Assembly: GCF_021654795.1 (NCBI RefSeq)
Contig: NZ_AP025344.1
Coordinates: forward strand, 2,852,501-2,916,500
DNA length: 64,000 nucleotides
From: Paenibacillus dendritiformis
GTDB taxonomy: Bacteria; Bacillota; Bacilli; Paenibacillales; Paenibacillaceae
Direction: 5' to 3'
Shown here: positions 53,029-63,898 of the stretch, in pieces
Layout of the letters: each line of letters opens with the position of its first letter
How positions within the stretch are numbered: the first letter of the stretch is position 1
Position numbers and translations under genes: made by a program
The notes under the pieces: generated by a model
Databases searched by the model: none
The model's input: only the letters and a program-made list of their open reading frames with translations
What the model was told of the DNA's origin: nothing

Positions 53029-54708
53029 ATGGACTGGCTGCAAATCGCCGTCGTGCTCCTCGCGCTGTTATTGCTGGTGAAGCCGCTCGGCACTTATATA
53101 TACGCTGTGTTCTCCAATGAGCCCAATCGCACGGACCGGCTGTTCGGACCGGTGGAGAACGCAATCTACAGATTGGGCGGGCTTGCCCGCCGTCCGGATA
53201 TGAGCTGGAAAAAATATATGTTCAGCCTGCTTGCCACGAATCTGATGCTCGTCGCGGTTAGCTACGTCATCTTACGGGTCCAGCATCTGCTGCCGCTGAA
53301 TCCAAACGGAACGGAGCGGATGGAGCACACGCTGGCGTTCAATACGGTCATCAGCTTCATGACCAACACGAATCTGCAGCATTACAGCGGCGAGACGGGA
53401 TTATCGTATTTCTCGCAAATGGCGGTCATTACGATGATGATGTTCACTTCCGCCGCGACGGGCTTGACGGTGGCGATCGCGTTCATGCGCGGCTTGACGG
53501 GCCGGGCCATCGGCAACTTTTTCACCGACTTCGTCAAGGCGCACGTGCGTCTTCTCCTGCCGCTCGCCATCGTGATGGCGTTGGTGCTGGGGGCGCTCAA
53601 GGTGCCGCAGACGCTGACTCCGGCGGCGGAAGCGGCGACGCTGGAGGGCGGAACGCAGCATATCGCTGCGGGCCCGGTCGCATCGCTCGTGTCCATTAAG
53701 CATCTCGGGACGAACGGCGGCGGCTTCTTCGGCGTCAACTCGTCGCATCCGTTCGAGAATCCGTCTCCGCTCACGAATGTGCTCGAAATCTTGATGATGT
53801 GGTGCATTCCCGCCGCGCTTACGTATACATTCGGCCGCTTCGCGTCGAACCGGAAGCAGGGATGGGTTATTTTCAGCGCGATGTCGATTCTGTTCCTGCT
53901 ATTCCTCAGCCTGGCCTGCTATGCCGAGAGCGCGGGCAATCCCGCATGGAGCGCGCTCGGGGTGGATGCGTCCCAAGGCAATATGGAAGGCAAGGAGGTG
54001 CGCTTCGGCATCGCCCAGTCCGCGCTGTTCACGACGGTGACAACCGCCGCGACGACCGGTTCGGTCAACAATATGCACGATACGCTGACCCCGCTGGGCG
54101 GATTGGTACCGCTCGCGCAGATGATGCTGAACTGCGTCTTCGGCGGGGATGGCGTCGGGCTGGTGAACATGCTGATGTATGCGATCCTGGCGGTGTTCCT
54201 TGCCGGGCTGATGGTCGGGCGCACTCCCGAATTTCTGGGACGGAAGATCGAAGCGAAGGAAATGAAGCTGATTGCGATCGCCATCCTGGCGCATCCGCTT
54301 ATCATATTGGCGCCGAGCGCGATTGCGTTCGTTACCGATCTGGGCCGGGGGGCCATTACGAATCCGGGCTTCCACGGCATTACCCAGGTCCTGTACGAGT
54401 ATACGTCCTCCGCCGCCAACAACGGCTCCGGCTTCGAAGGGCTCGGGGACAACACGCCGTTCTGGAATCTGTCGACCGGGCTCGTCATGCTGCTTGGGCG
54501 CTACATCTCGATGATCGCTCTGCTTGCGGTAGCCGGATCGCTGCTACGGAAGCAGCCCGTTCCCGAGACGACCGGGACGTTCCGGACCGATAATAAGCTT
54601 TTCGTCGGTATTTTGGTTGGAACGGTCCTTATTATCGGGGCGCTTACGTTCCTCCCGGCTGCCGTGCTTGGTCCTATCGCGGAGCATCTGACGCTCCGGA
54701 ATCTGTGA
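53029..54708 (+). CDS. kdpA: Potassium-transporting ATPase subunit A
   Basis: 559 residues, the K+ channel-like subunit of KdpFABC. It has about ten membrane helices and the selectivity-type loops with GTNGGGFFGVNSSHPFENP, VSFMTNTNLQHYSGE and TTAATTGSVNNMHDT. It imports K+ with high affinity. GGGAGG precedes the ATG. Length and motifs match the family. Confidence 0.96.
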   Translation: MDWLQIAVVLLALLLLVKPLGTYIYAVFSNEPNRTDRLFGPVENAIYRLGGLARRPDMSWKKYMFSLLATNLMLVAVSYVILRVQHLLPLNPNGTERMEHTLAFNTVISFMTNTNLQHYSGETGLSYFSQMAVITMMMFTSAATGLTVAIAFMRGLTGRAIGNFFTDFVKAHVRLLLPLAIVMALVLGALKVPQTLTPAAEAATLEGGTQHIAAGPVASLVSIKHLGTNGGGFFGVNSSHPFENPSPLTNVLEILMMWCIPAALTYTFGRFASNRKQGWVIFSAMSILFLLFLSLACYAESAGNPAWSALGVDASQGNMEGKEVRFGIAQSALFTTVTTAATTGSVNNMHDTLTPLGGLVPLAQMMLNCVFGGDGVGLVNMLMYAILAVFLAGLMVGRTPEFLGRKIEAKEMKLIAIAILAHPLIILAPSAIAFVTDLGRGAITNPGFHGITQVLYEYTSSAANNGSGFEGLGDNTPFWNLSTGLVMLLGRYISMIALLAVAGSLLRKQPVPETTGTFRTDNKLFVGILVGTVLIIGALTFLPAAVLGPIAEHLTLRNL

Positions 54709-54720
54709 GGTGAATCGGAT

Positions 54721-56754
54721 ATGAATACAGCGAATCGCAAGCGCGTGCTAACGAAGGATATGGTCAAGCAAGCAGGGAAGGATAGCCTTCGGAAGCTGAA
54801 TCCGGTGACGATGATGAGAAATCCCGTTTTGTTCGTCGTCGAGGCCGGCACCTTCGTCGTCCTGCTGATGCTCTTGTTCCCGGGCTACTTCGGTACGGAG
54901 GGAAATATGGGCTTCAATCTGGCCGTGTTCCTGATTCTGTTGTTCACGCTGCTGTTCGCCAATGCCGCAGAGGCGTTGGCGGAGGGGCGGGGCAAGGCCC
55001 AGGCGGGATCTCTGAAAAAATCGAAGCAGGACATTGTGGCGAACAAGGTTACGGGACACGGCGTTGCTGCAGTGGCCGCATCGGAGCTGCGCAAGGGAGA
55101 TATCGTCCTCGTCTCGCAAGGGGAAGTGATTCCCGGTGACGGAGAAGTTATCGAGGGTCTCGCGTCTGTGGACGAATCCGCCATTACGGGGGAATCGGCT
55201 CCCGTCATCAAGGAAGCGGGCGGCGATTTCAGCTCGGTAACCGGCGGCACGCGCGTTGTCAGCGATGCCATCAAGGTACGAATCACGAGCGATCCGGGGG
55301 ATACGTTCCTGGATCGGATGATCTCGCTCGTCGAAGGAGCGAAGCGGCAGAAGACGCCGAATGAGATTGCGCTCCATACGCTGCTGATCAGCTTGACGCT
55401 TATTTTCCTGATTGTGGTTGTCACTCTGGCCCCGATCGCGGCCTACCTGAATATTAAGCTCGATGCGGCGGTTCTCATTGCGCTTCTTGTCTGTCTGATT
55501 CCGACGACGATCGGCGGGCTGCTGTCTGCCATCGGCGTAGCCGGCATGGACCGGGTGACGCAGTACAATGTGCTGGCGATGTTCGGGAAAGCGGTGGAGG
55601 CCGCGGGGGATATCAACACCATGATCCTCGACAAGACCGGAACGATCACCTTCGGCAACCGGATGGCCAGCGAGTTCGTGCCTGTCGGGAATGAACAGCT
55701 GCATACCGTGGCCGAATGGGCCGCGATTAGCTCCCTGAACGATGATACGCCTGAAGGCCGCTCCGTGCTGGAGTTGATGAAGAAGGAAAATCTTACGTTC
55801 GATCCTGCCCTTGCGGAGGGCGGGGATTGCATTGAATTCAGAGCGGAGACCCGCATGAGCGGCGTCGATCTGAAGGACGGGCGCCAAGTGCGCAAAGGAG
55901 CCATTGATGCAGTCAAAAAATGGGCGGCCGCCCAAGGCGGGACCATCCCTGCGGATCTGGACGAGCAGGGGAACCGGATCGCCTCGCAGGGCGGCACCCC
56001 GCTCGCGGTCGCGGCAGACGGGCGGATTGTCGGACTGATTTATTTGAAGGATACGGTCAAGCCGGGCATGCGCGAACGCTTCGAGCAGCTCCGCAAGATG
56101 GGCATCAAGACGATGATGTGCACGGGCGACAACCCGCTGACCGCCGCGACCATCGCCGCCGAAGCCGGCGTGGACGACTATATCGCGGAGAGCAAGCCGG
56201 AGGACAAGATCGCCGTTATCCGCCGGGAGCAGGCGGCAGGCAAGCTGGTCGCCATGACCGGGGACGGCACAAATGACGCGCCGGCCTTGGCCCAGGCCGA
56301 TGTGGGGCTGGCGATGAACAGCGGGACATTCGCCGCGAAGGAGGCGGCCAATATGATCGATCTCGATTCCGACCCTTCGAAGATCATCGAAGTGGTAGGG
56401 ATCGGGAAGCAATTGCTCATGACCCGGGGCGCGCTGACCACCTTCAGCATCGCCAACGATATCGCGAAGTATTTCGCGGTTATTCCAGCCATGTTCATGG
56501 CCGCGATTCCCGAGATGAGCGCGCTGAATGTGATGGGCCTCGGTTCGCCTATGTCGGCCATATTATCGGCATTACTATTTAATGCCGTTATTATTCCGCT
56601 GCTGATTCCGCTGGCGATGAAGGGCGTCTCCTATCGTCCGGTGAGCTCCTCGCGGCTGCTCAGCCGCAATCTGCTCATCTATGGCCTCGGCGGCGTCATC
56701 GCGCCATTCATCGGCATCAAATTAATCGATCTGGTCGTTCATCTCTGGGTATAA
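54721..56754 (+). CDS. kdpB: Potassium-transporting ATPase subunit B
   Basis: 677 residues, P-type ATPase that powers KdpA. The actuator motif is TGESAPV, the phosphorylation site [11 protein letters not shown] (Asp about residue 304), and the hinge [22 protein letters not shown] precedes the ATG, 12 bases after kdpA. All catalytic motifs are intact, unlike the nearby mgtA. Confidence 0.96.
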   Translation: MNTANRKRVLTKDMVKQAGKDSLRKLNPVTMMRNPVLFVVEAGTFVVLLMLLFPGYFGTEGNMGFNLAVFLILLFTLLFANAAEALAEGRGKAQAGSLKKSKQDIVANKVTGHGVAAVAASELRKGDIVLVSQGEVIPGDGEVIEGLASVDESAITGESAPVIKEAGGDFSSVTGGTRVVSDAIKVRITSDPGDTFLDRMISLVEGAKRQKTPNEIALHTLLISLTLIFLIVVVTLAPIAAYLNIKLDAAVLIALLVCLIPTTIGGLLSAIGVAGMDRVTQYNVLAMFGKAVEAAGDINTMILDKTGTITFGNRMASEFVPVGNEQLHTVAEWAAISSLNDDTPEGRSVLELMKKENLTFDPALAEGGDCIEFRAETRMSGVDLKDGRQVRKGAIDAVKKWAAAQGGTIPADLDEQGNRIASQGGTPLAVAADGRIVGLIYLKDTVKPGMRERFEQLRKMGIKTMMCTGDNPLTAATIAAEAGVDDYIAESKPEDKIAVIRREQAAGKLVAMTGDGTNDAPALAQADVGLAMNSGTFAAKEAANMIDLDSDPSKIIEVVGIGKQLLMTRGALTTFSIANDIAKYFAVIPAMFMAAIPEMSALNVMGLGSPMSAILSALLFNAVIIPLLIPLAMKGVSYRPVSSSRLLSRNLLIYGLGGVIAPFIGIKLIDLVVHLWV

Positions 56755-56779
56755 CCGAATCGGGAGGGAAGGATGAAAT

Positions 56780-57403
56780 ATGATGAACCATTCTGTACAG
56801 GCGACACAAGAGCAAGGTGCTCGAAGCGGCGCAGCGGCTGTAATCAGCATGGCAAGACTCAGTGTCGTCTTCATCGTGCTGTGCGGCATTGTCTATCCGC
56901 TCGCATGCACCGGATTGCTGCAGGCCTTGGTCCCGGAACGCGCCAACGGGAGTCTTATCCGCGACGGCAGCGGAGCCGTCATCGGCTCCGAGCTGATTGG
57001 CCAGCCGATCGACGATCCGCGCTATTTCCACGGACGGGTTTCGAGCATCGGCTATCAGGCGGAAGCGTCCGGTTCGAATAACTATGCTCCGTCCAATCCG
57101 GAGCTGCTGGAACGAATGAAGGCATCTGTCCGCGATTGGGAGCGCAGCAATCCGGCCGTGCCGGCCGCCCAGCTTCCGATCGATCTGGTCACCAACTCCG
57201 CCTCGGGCCTGGACCCGCATATTACGCCGGAAGCGGCACGGGTTCAGATTCCGCGCATCAGCGGCTTGACCGGAATCGCGCAGGCGGAACTGGAGAAGCT
57301 GGTTGGCGAGCATACGGAAGGGCGCGATCTCGGGCTGTTCGGCGAGCCGCGGGTGAATGTGCTGGCCCTGAACCTGGATCTCCGGGCGCTGCTGAACCGG
57401 TAA
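56780..57403 (+). CDS. kdpC: Potassium-transporting ATPase subunit C
   Basis: 207 residues with one N-terminal membrane helix ([20 protein letters not shown]) and the conserved extracellular part: [20 protein letters not shown], then YFHGRVSS and [18 protein letters not shown]. It stabilises the complex. Start chosen by AAGGA before the ATG at 56780; ATG 56783 is equivalent. Confidence 0.95.
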   Translation: MMNHSVQATQEQGARSGAAAVISMARLSVVFIVLCGIVYPLACTGLLQALVPERANGSLIRDGSGAVIGSELIGQPIDDPRYFHGRVSSIGYQAEASGSNNYAPSNPELLERMKASVRDWERSNPAVPAAQLPIDLVTNSASGLDPHITPEAARVQIPRISGLTGIAQAELEKLVGEHTEGRDLGLFGEPRVNVLALNLDLRALLNR

Positions 57404-57481
57404 CGGAGCGGCCCTGCCCTGCTTGCCATACGCTTGTCGCTCAAGCGGAAGCAGGGCCTTCCCCTTAAGGAGGGATCACAT

Positions 57482-59788
57482 GTGGAAGAGCAACGGCACC
57501 AGACGCCGGATGAACAAGTGTTGCCGCTCCCGAAGCAGCGGCATGGCAGATTGAAGCTGTATATCGGCCCGGTCAATGGCTGCGGGAAAACGTATGAGCT
57601 GCTGCAGGAAGGGCAGCTTCTGATGGGCCGGGGCATCGATGTGGCGGTCGCAGGCGGCTCAAGCCAATACCCTGCCGGCCTGGCGGAGCCGGGAACGGAG
57701 CTTGAATCCATTCCCGGCATTCCGTGGCCAGGGAATGCGGCCAAGCAGGATCTCGATGTGGAGGCGATCCTGGCCCGCAATCCGGACGTGCTGCTCATTG
57801 ACGGCCTGGCCCATCGCAATCGCCCGGAAGCGCGGGGCCGAACGCGGCTTGACGATATCCGCTGCCTGCTCGCTCATGGCATCAGCGTCATTACGACGGT
57901 GAACGTCTATGAGCTGGACGGGGCGAATGACGAGGCCCGCGCCTTATCGGGCCTCGCAGGCGAAGCCGCGGTAAGCGCCGACGTGCTGGCGCTGGCCGAC
58001 GAAGTGAGGCTCATCGACATCACTCCGGAGACGATGATCGCCCGCTTGGCGACGCTTCCGTGCGCCCCCGCATTCCAGCGCGATCAGGTGGCGCTGCTGC
58101 GGGAGCTTGCGCTGCGGCTGGTCGCCAAGGACGCGCACGCCTCTCTCGCGCAGCGCCGGGAAGCGAAGGGCATGGACGGGCCGGCCGGTTCGGCGGAGCG
58201 TATCCTCGTCGCCGTGCAGTATCACTGGAACGGCTCCCTCTGTATTCGCCGCGGCCAACAGATAGCCAGACGGCTTAATGGCGATTTGCTGGTCGCCGCG
58301 TTCATACGGCCGGGGAAGAAGCTGACCCGGGAGGAGCGCGCCTTTCGGCGTTCGATGCGGAAGCTGGCGGAGAAAGTAGGCGGGCGATTCGAGGAGCGTC
58401 CGCTTCCTTCCCGCCGCTCCTTCCCGGACGCGCTTATCCGCTATGCGGCCGAGCAGAAGGCGACCCGGATCGTATTGGGCCATTCCAGGCAGACCCGGCT
58501 CCAGGAGCTCTGGCACGGCTCCGCGGTCAATGGCTTGCTGCGGAGGATGGAGCGCATCGATCTGTTCTTCATGGCGGATCGTTCTCTATATGAAGGGGAG
58601 CGCGTGCTGGCAGCCAAGATGAGGGGGCCCTCCGCCGCCGGAAGCCAGGGGCGTTCGGACTCGCCGAGAGGAGAGGGCGCGGCCGCCGCGCCGAAGCGAG
58701 GCAGCTTCAAAGTATATGTCGGATCTGCTCCGGGCGTGGGCAAGACGTACGCGATGCTGCGCGAAGGCAATGAGCTGCAGCGCAAAGGGCTCCATGTCGT
58801 GATCGGCCTGCTGGAGACGCACGGCCGCAGCGATACGCAGGCGCAAGCGGGGAGCCTCGCGATCGTGCCGCGCCGGACCGTCACGTATCGGGGAGCGCGC
58901 CTCGAGGAGATGGATACGGAGGCGGTGCTTCGATCCCGGCCGGATGTCGTGCTCGTGGATGAACTGGCACACACCAATGTGCCGGGAAGCGCACGGAAGA
59001 AGCGGTATATGGATGTGCTGGAGCTGCTGAACGCAGGAATATCGGTCATCTCGACCGTCAACATGCAGCATCTCGAGAGCTTGAATGATCCCGTAGCGCA
59101 GCTGACCGGCATTCGCGTACGCGAGACGGTGCCGGACCGCGTGCTTCATGCGGCGGACGAAGTGCAGCTTATCGACGTGACTCCACAGATGCTGCGGCAG
59201 CGAATGAGGGAGGGAAAAATTTATGCGATGGAGAAGGTGGAACAGGCGCTAACTCATTTTTTCAAAACGGAAAACTTGATTGCCCTGCGGGAATTGGCTC
59301 TGCGGGAGATAGCAGACGATGTCGATGAGCGGCTGGAATCGTGGGAGCGGACCTCTTCGCTGCGCGGACCGTGGCGCCGTCACGAGGCCATAATCGTCTG
59401 CGTCCCGAATGCGTCATCTGCGGAAACATTGATTCGCCGCGGATTCCGCATCTCCTGGCGCCTCAAGGCTGAATGGCATGTGATCCATGTGCGTCCGGGA
59501 GGAAGGGAAGCAGCGGAAGAAGAGCTTACCAGGATCTCCGGGCTGGAGGAGATGACGGTCCGCTTGGGCGGGACGTTCCAGGTTCATGACGCGGCGGAGT
59601 CTGAACTCGTACACCAAGTCATTCTGTGCCAAGCTGCCGCATGCCGGGCGACCCAACTGATTGTCGGCCAACCGAGGAAGCGGACGCTGGCGAAAGAGCT
59701 TGTCCGCGGCTCGACGGTCCGGTCGCTGCTGCGCCATGGCCGCGATATGGATGTGCTGGTCGTATCTTGCCATCGGCATGGCGGCTGA
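57482..59788 (+). CDS. Double KdpD N-terminal/USP protein without histidine kinase
   Basis: 768 residues, made of two tandem copies of the KdpD sensory half. Copy 1 (about residues 20-375) has a modified P-loop GPVNGCGKTY and degenerate DGLAHRN where KdpD has DELAHTN, then a USP domain starting ERILVAVQY. Copy 2 (about 408-765) has canonical GSAPGVGKTYAML, VLVDELAHTNVPGS and a USP domain starting AIIVCVPNASSAETLIRRG. There are no membrane helices, DHp or ATPase kinase motifs. KdpD-USP domains bind c-di-AMP in some Firmicutes, so this may be a regulator of KdpFABC or of an unlinked kinase. GTG 57482 follows AGGAGGG. Confidence 0.88.
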   Translation: MEEQRHQTPDEQVLPLPKQRHGRLKLYIGPVNGCGKTYELLQEGQLLMGRGIDVAVAGGSSQYPAGLAEPGTELESIPGIPWPGNAAKQDLDVEAILARNPDVLLIDGLAHRNRPEARGRTRLDDIRCLLAHGISVITTVNVYELDGANDEARALSGLAGEAAVSADVLALADEVRLIDITPETMIARLATLPCAPAFQRDQVALLRELALRLVAKDAHASLAQRREAKGMDGPAGSAERILVAVQYHWNGSLCIRRGQQIARRLNGDLLVAAFIRPGKKLTREERAFRRSMRKLAEKVGGRFEERPLPSRRSFPDALIRYAAEQKATRIVLGHSRQTRLQELWHGSAVNGLLRRMERIDLFFMADRSLYEGERVLAAKMRGPSAAGSQGRSDSPRGEGAAAAPKRGSFKVYVGSAPGVGKTYAMLREGNELQRKGLHVVIGLLETHGRSDTQAQAGSLAIVPRRTVTYRGARLEEMDTEAVLRSRPDVVLVDELAHTNVPGSARKKRYMDVLELLNAGISVISTVNMQHLESLNDPVAQLTGIRVRETVPDRVLHAADEVQLIDVTPQMLRQRMREGKIYAMEKVEQALTHFFKTENLIALRELALREIADDVDERLESWERTSSLRGPWRRHEAIIVCVPNASSAETLIRRGFRISWRLKAEWHVIHVRPGGREAAEEELTRISGLEEMTVRLGGTFQVHDAAESELVHQVILCQAAACRATQLIVGQPRKRTLAKELVRGSTVRSLLRHGRDMDVLVVSCHRHGG

Positions 59789-59822
59789 CGAATAGGAATA
59801 CGATAGTTATAGCGGAATCTAA

Positions 59823-60314
<492 letters not shown>

Positions 60315-60492
60315 TAAATGATGCGTAATAACGGATATGGGAGCAGTTCATGTTTCTCTCGCCAATTTCCGGGTATACTGACTGCCGCCGCCTCATATGG
60401 TTTACTTTGTGCAGAGAGAAAACCTGCAGTTCCTCAATGGTTCGTCAGGAAGATGCCAAGCTACAACAAATTGAGGCGGAGGTGGTTAACGG

Positions 60493-61692
60493 GTGCAACA
60501 CAATCCGAAGCAAGCGCAGCCGGAATGCATCCCGCATCCGATTCGAAAAAGCGACGGCGCCGGTGCAACCGACTTTGGCCCGCGCGACGTGATGCGCGAT
60601 CGGGAGAACCCGGATATGTTCGTGCCGCCGGTTACGGACGAAGGACTGGTGCCGAACTTGAAGTTCTCGTTCTCCGACGCGCATATGCAGTTGAATCAGG
60701 GTGGCTGGTCCCGCGAGGTTACGGTGCGGGAGCTGCCGGTCGCGAAGACGCTGGCCGGGGTCAACATGCGTCTTACGCCGGGAGGGGTAAGAGAGCTTCA
60801 TTGGCATCAGCAGGCCGAATGGGCCTTCATGATATTGGGCCGGGCGAGGATTACGGCGGTCGATCAGAATGGCCGCAATTTTATCGCCGATGTCGGTCCG
60901 GGCGATTTGTGGTACTTCCCGCCGGGCATTCCTCATTCCATTCAGGGGCTGGAGGAAGGCTGCGAATTTCTGCTTGTGTTCGATGACGGCAATTTTTCCG
61001 ATCTGAACACTCTCTCGATCTCCGATTGGTTCGCGCACACCCCGAAGGAAGTGCTGTCGGCCAATTTCGGAGTGCCGATCAGCGCATTGAAGCATGTGCC
61101 GGCCGAGCAATTGTATATTTTCCAGGACGAGGTTCCGGGTCCGATCCCGGAGGAGCAAGTGCCGGACCCGAACGGCACCGTCGAGCGGAGCTTCGTGCAC
61201 CGTCTGCTCGCCCAGCCTCCGCTGACGACGCCGGGAGGCTCCGTCCGCATCGTCGATTCCTCCAACTTCCCCGTATCCGTCACGGTGGCCGCCGCCCTGG
61301 TGGAGATTAAGCCCGGCGCGATGAGGGAGCTGCACTGGCATCCGAATAATGACGAATGGCAGTACTATCTTCGCGGTCAAGGAAGAATGACGGTCTTCGC
61401 GGGCAACGGCTCGGCACGGACGTTCAATTACCGGGCGGGCGACGTCGGATACGTTCCGTTCGCGTTCGGCCACTACATTCAGAACACGGGGACGGACAGC
61501 TTGTGGTTCCTGGAAATGTTCAAGAGCGACCGCTTCGCCGACGTGTCTCTCAACCAATGGATGGCGCTGACTCCGCATGATCTGGTGAGAGACAATGTCT
61601 ATGGCTCGCCGGAGCTGATGAAGGCGCTCCGCAAGACGAAATGGCCTGTCGTCAAGTATCCGGGAATTCCGCCGGTGATTGAGCAGGATTAG
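60493..61692 (+). CDS. Bicupin oxalate decarboxylase-like enzyme with an altered lid
   Basis: 399 residues of the OxdC/OxDC family. Both cupins keep the metal sites: [11 protein letters not shown] and PHSIQG in the first, [12 protein letters not shown] and GHYIQNTG in the second. In Bacillus OxdC the lid of the first site is SENST; here the aligned stretch is SDLNT ([11 protein letters not shown]), with Glu to Asp at the residue needed for proton delivery. Decarboxylase activity is therefore uncertain. The GTG start follows GGAGGTGG. The enzyme would act on oxalate or a similar acid. Confidence 0.88.
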   Translation: MQHNPKQAQPECIPHPIRKSDGAGATDFGPRDVMRDRENPDMFVPPVTDEGLVPNLKFSFSDAHMQLNQGGWSREVTVRELPVAKTLAGVNMRLTPGGVRELHWHQQAEWAFMILGRARITAVDQNGRNFIADVGPGDLWYFPPGIPHSIQGLEEGCEFLLVFDDGNFSDLNTLSISDWFAHTPKEVLSANFGVPISALKHVPAEQLYIFQDEVPGPIPEEQVPDPNGTVERSFVHRLLAQPPLTTPGGSVRIVDSSNFPVSVTVAAALVEIKPGAMRELHWHPNNDEWQYYLRGQGRMTVFAGNGSARTFNYRAGDVGYVPFAFGHYIQNTGTDSLWFLEMFKSDRFADVSLNQWMALTPHDLVRDNVYGSPELMKALRKTKWPVVKYPGIPPVIEQD

Positions 61693-61738
61693 CGGGCGGG
61701 GAGTTCCTTGGGCGAGGGCCGGCGTGACGGGAAGGGAA

Positions 61739-63400
61739 TCAGGCAGGGAACGCCGGAGCATGCGGGGTCCCCGCGGGCTTAGGCCTGTGGATGGCGCTCA
61801 AGACCGCGCGGACCCGGGCATGCCGCGAACGTTGCCGCAGGCTTGCGGGCGGCTCCGCGCCGATGCGGCGGAGAGCCGCGGCCGGGATGTTACCCTGCCG
61901 GGAGGGGGCCGCCGCCGCTCCGGTCACGGTCAGCTTCGGATCGAACTCCACCTCGGGATACTGGGGCGACGGCCCGTCCAGCAGCGGCGCTTCCTTGCCG
62001 AGCAAGTAGCGGTCGAAGAAGGAGCGGACATAGTCCCGGTTAATGCGTACGGATTGGTCCGCGGGCACCTCCTTGGCGAACAGCGGAGACAGGAGCGCGA
62101 CATCCGCGAAGCTCTGATGGAAAAAGCCCTTGACGGTCAAGTAGTAGCGGTCGGCAGCGCTTTTCTCGTAGACGGACTGCAGATCGGGAATATATTCCTC
62201 GTAGAACAGCTTCTCCCGCGTGCCCTGGCCGATTCCGCCGTCATCGGCGGCTTGGCTGCCTTCAAGCTGCTCCCGGATCATGTCCGCCGTATCGGATGTC
62301 AGCATATACATGAACGGCTGCTTCAGGCCCGTGTGCGCCACGCTGCCCCAGAAGCCGCCTTCCAGGCTGGCCCCGGCCTTGAAGCGGCTGTCCTTGGCCA
62401 ATGTCTCGGCCGTCGTCGCCCCGCCATAGGAATGTCCGAAAATGCCGGCCCGATCAAGGTCGAGCTTGCCGCGCAGCAGATGGCCCCCATCGCCAGTGCC
62501 GGCGTTCCATCCGGTCAGCGTGTCCAGCACGAAGCGGGCATCCTCGGAACGAATGTCAATCCCGGCCACATTCGCTTCATACTGCGCCGCGGATGCAGGG
62601 TACTCCGGATCGGGGCGGTACAGCACGCTCCTCCCATCGGGATAAGTCACCTTCGAGGACGTGTACGGGTGATCGATGCCGACGACGATATATCCGTTGC
62701 TGGCCAGCTCTTCGACGATCGTCATGCTCTGGTAGCGCGTGGAACGAACACCCGGAGAGAACAGCAGCACCGGATACTTCGGCTGCGTGCCCGAGACGGC
62801 GGCTCCCTCGACCGTATGGGTCGGGATGGCGTCCAAATATCCGAACAGGGACGGCGGAAAGCGGAAGACAAGACTCATGGCTTCGGCCACTTCCTTCGGA
62901 TAGGGCTTGCGCGGCAGCTTGGCTGCGGCATCCGGATCGGCCGGATACCAGACGGTGATCATCAATTCCCTTTTATCGCCCTTGTCGTCCGTATAGGTCT
63001 CCTCGCGGCTCGGATCGGCCAGGTGATAGGATGCGGTCCCGATCGCATAGGAGCCAGTCGGCTCCGGGAGGGCGAAGACCGGGAACAGATACGTCATATA
63101 GGCGGAAGCCCCGGACAAGGCCAGCACGAGCAGCGACAGCGCCGCGATCGTGATGCGGGCCGGGCGGAGCCGCCCGCCGCCGCGAAGGAGTCGGCTGAGC
63201 AGCATCAGGCCTAGAAGCAAGGTCACGATATAGGCGGGAAGCATCTGCAGCCGAAGCGGGCCGATGCCGGCGTGCAGCAGACATGCGGCGGCCAGCACCG
63301 ACAGCGCCGCCGCATCCCGCCGCTTGTCCTTCCTGCCGAAGCAGCTCCATGCGGCCGCCAGCAGGTTGGCGGCGATGACGGCAAGTTCCCATCCTGTCAT
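61739..63400 (-). CDS. Alpha/beta hydrolase related to PAF-acetylhydrolase, with membrane helices
   Basis: 553 residues. Four hydrophobic segments precede residue 115, then the catalytic domain has KYPVLLFSPGVRST, the elbow IFGHSYGGATTAE and a late histidine in GFFHQSFAD. It is a paralogue of the protein at 27601. The last 45 residues are basic and less conserved and may be a run-on. GGAGG eight bases before the ATG supports the start. A MerR-type promoter precedes the gene. Confidence 0.85.
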   Translation of the reverse strand: MTGWELAVIAANLLAAAWSCFGRKDKRRDAAALSVLAAACLLHAGIGPLRLQMLPAYIVTLLLGLMLLSRLLRGGGRLRPARITIAALSLLVLALSGASAYMTYLFPVFALPEPTGSYAIGTASYHLADPSREETYTDDKGDKRELMITVWYPADPDAAAKLPRKPYPKEVAEAMSLVFRFPPSLFGYLDAIPTHTVEGAAVSGTQPKYPVLLFSPGVRSTRYQSMTIVEELASNGYIVVGIDHPYTSSKVTYPDGRSVLYRPDPEYPASAAQYEANVAGIDIRSEDARFVLDTLTGWNAGTGDGGHLLRGKLDLDRAGIFGHSYGGATTAETLAKDSRFKAGASLEGGFWGSVAHTGLKQPFMYMLTSDTADMIREQLEGSQAADDGGIGQGTREKLFYEEYIPDLQSVYEKSAADRYYLTVKGFFHQSFADVALLSPLFAKEVPADQSVRINRDYVRSFFDRYLLGKEAPLLDGPSPQYPEVEFDPKLTVTGAAAAPSRQGNIPAAALRRIGAEPPASLRQRSRHARVRAVLSAIHRPKPAGTPHAPAFPA

Positions 63401-63471
63401 GTTACATACCTCCAGTGCTACGAACTCGCTCCCGGATTGAGGGAACGGGTTCTTCTGTTGTTGTCACCCGT

Positions 63472-63503
63472 AGTATAAAGTCTGTAGCATGCTACAATGT
63501 CAA
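63472..63503 (-). promoter_or_regulatory. MerR-type promoter of the hydrolase gene
   Basis: TTGACA (63503-63498) and TATACT (63477-63472) are 20 bases apart, longer than the 17 optimum. A perfect dyad TGTAGCATGCTACA (63483-63496) fills the spacer. MerR activators untwist such long spacers. The -35 overlaps the stop codon of the merR gene. Confidence 0.85.
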
Positions 63504-63898
63504 GTCCTGTTCCCATCGTGCGGACGGAAAGTCTGCAAATACTGCTCAATGTCCTCCTCCGCGGTCGCCAGCAGTTCGGCCACCAGCCCCTTCATCTTCT
63601 CCAGCGCTTCGATTCTGGCTTCAAGCTGGCCGATTTTGTCCCGCACCACCTCTCTCAGCTCATCGGCCTCCATTCGGGTTGACAGCAACTGCAATGCTTC
63701 TTTGATTTCATGCAGCGAATAACCGAGCGACTTGGCGTCCTTGATGAATTTTAACCGGACCCGATCCTCGCCCGTGTAGACCCGGTAGCCATTGGACGCC
63801 CTTTTGGGGGCAGGCAGCACGCCTTGGAGTTCATAGTAGCGGATCGTCTCCTTGTGCACTCCGGTGAGCCTGGCGATCTGGCTTCTTGTCATCTTCAT
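63500..63898 (-). CDS. MerR-family transcriptional regulator
   Basis: 132 residues. The N-terminal HTH (TRSQIARLTGVHKETIRYYE) and wing (NGYRVYTGEDRVRLKFIKDA) are classical MerR; the long helix (EVVRDKIGQLEARIEALEKM) is the dimer coil. No metal-binding cysteine pair is seen at the end, so it probably senses an organic compound or has no ligand. The ATG at 63898 or 63892 is possible, with GAGGGA or GGAAGG upstream. The palindrome in the following promoter is its probable operator. Confidence 0.9.
   Translation of the reverse strand: MKMTRSQIARLTGVHKETIRYYELQGVLPAPKRASNGYRVYTGEDRVRLKFIKDAKSLGYSLHEIKEALQLLSTRMEADELREVVRDKIGQLEARIEALEKMKGLVAELLATAEEDIEQYLQTFRPHDGNRT

Noticed and set aside
54748..56412. 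554-codon minus-strand frame
   Set aside because: Shadow of kdpB in a GC-rich gene.
61679..63214. 511-codon plus-strand frame
   Set aside because: Shadow of the alpha/beta hydrolase; composition artefact with no known domain.
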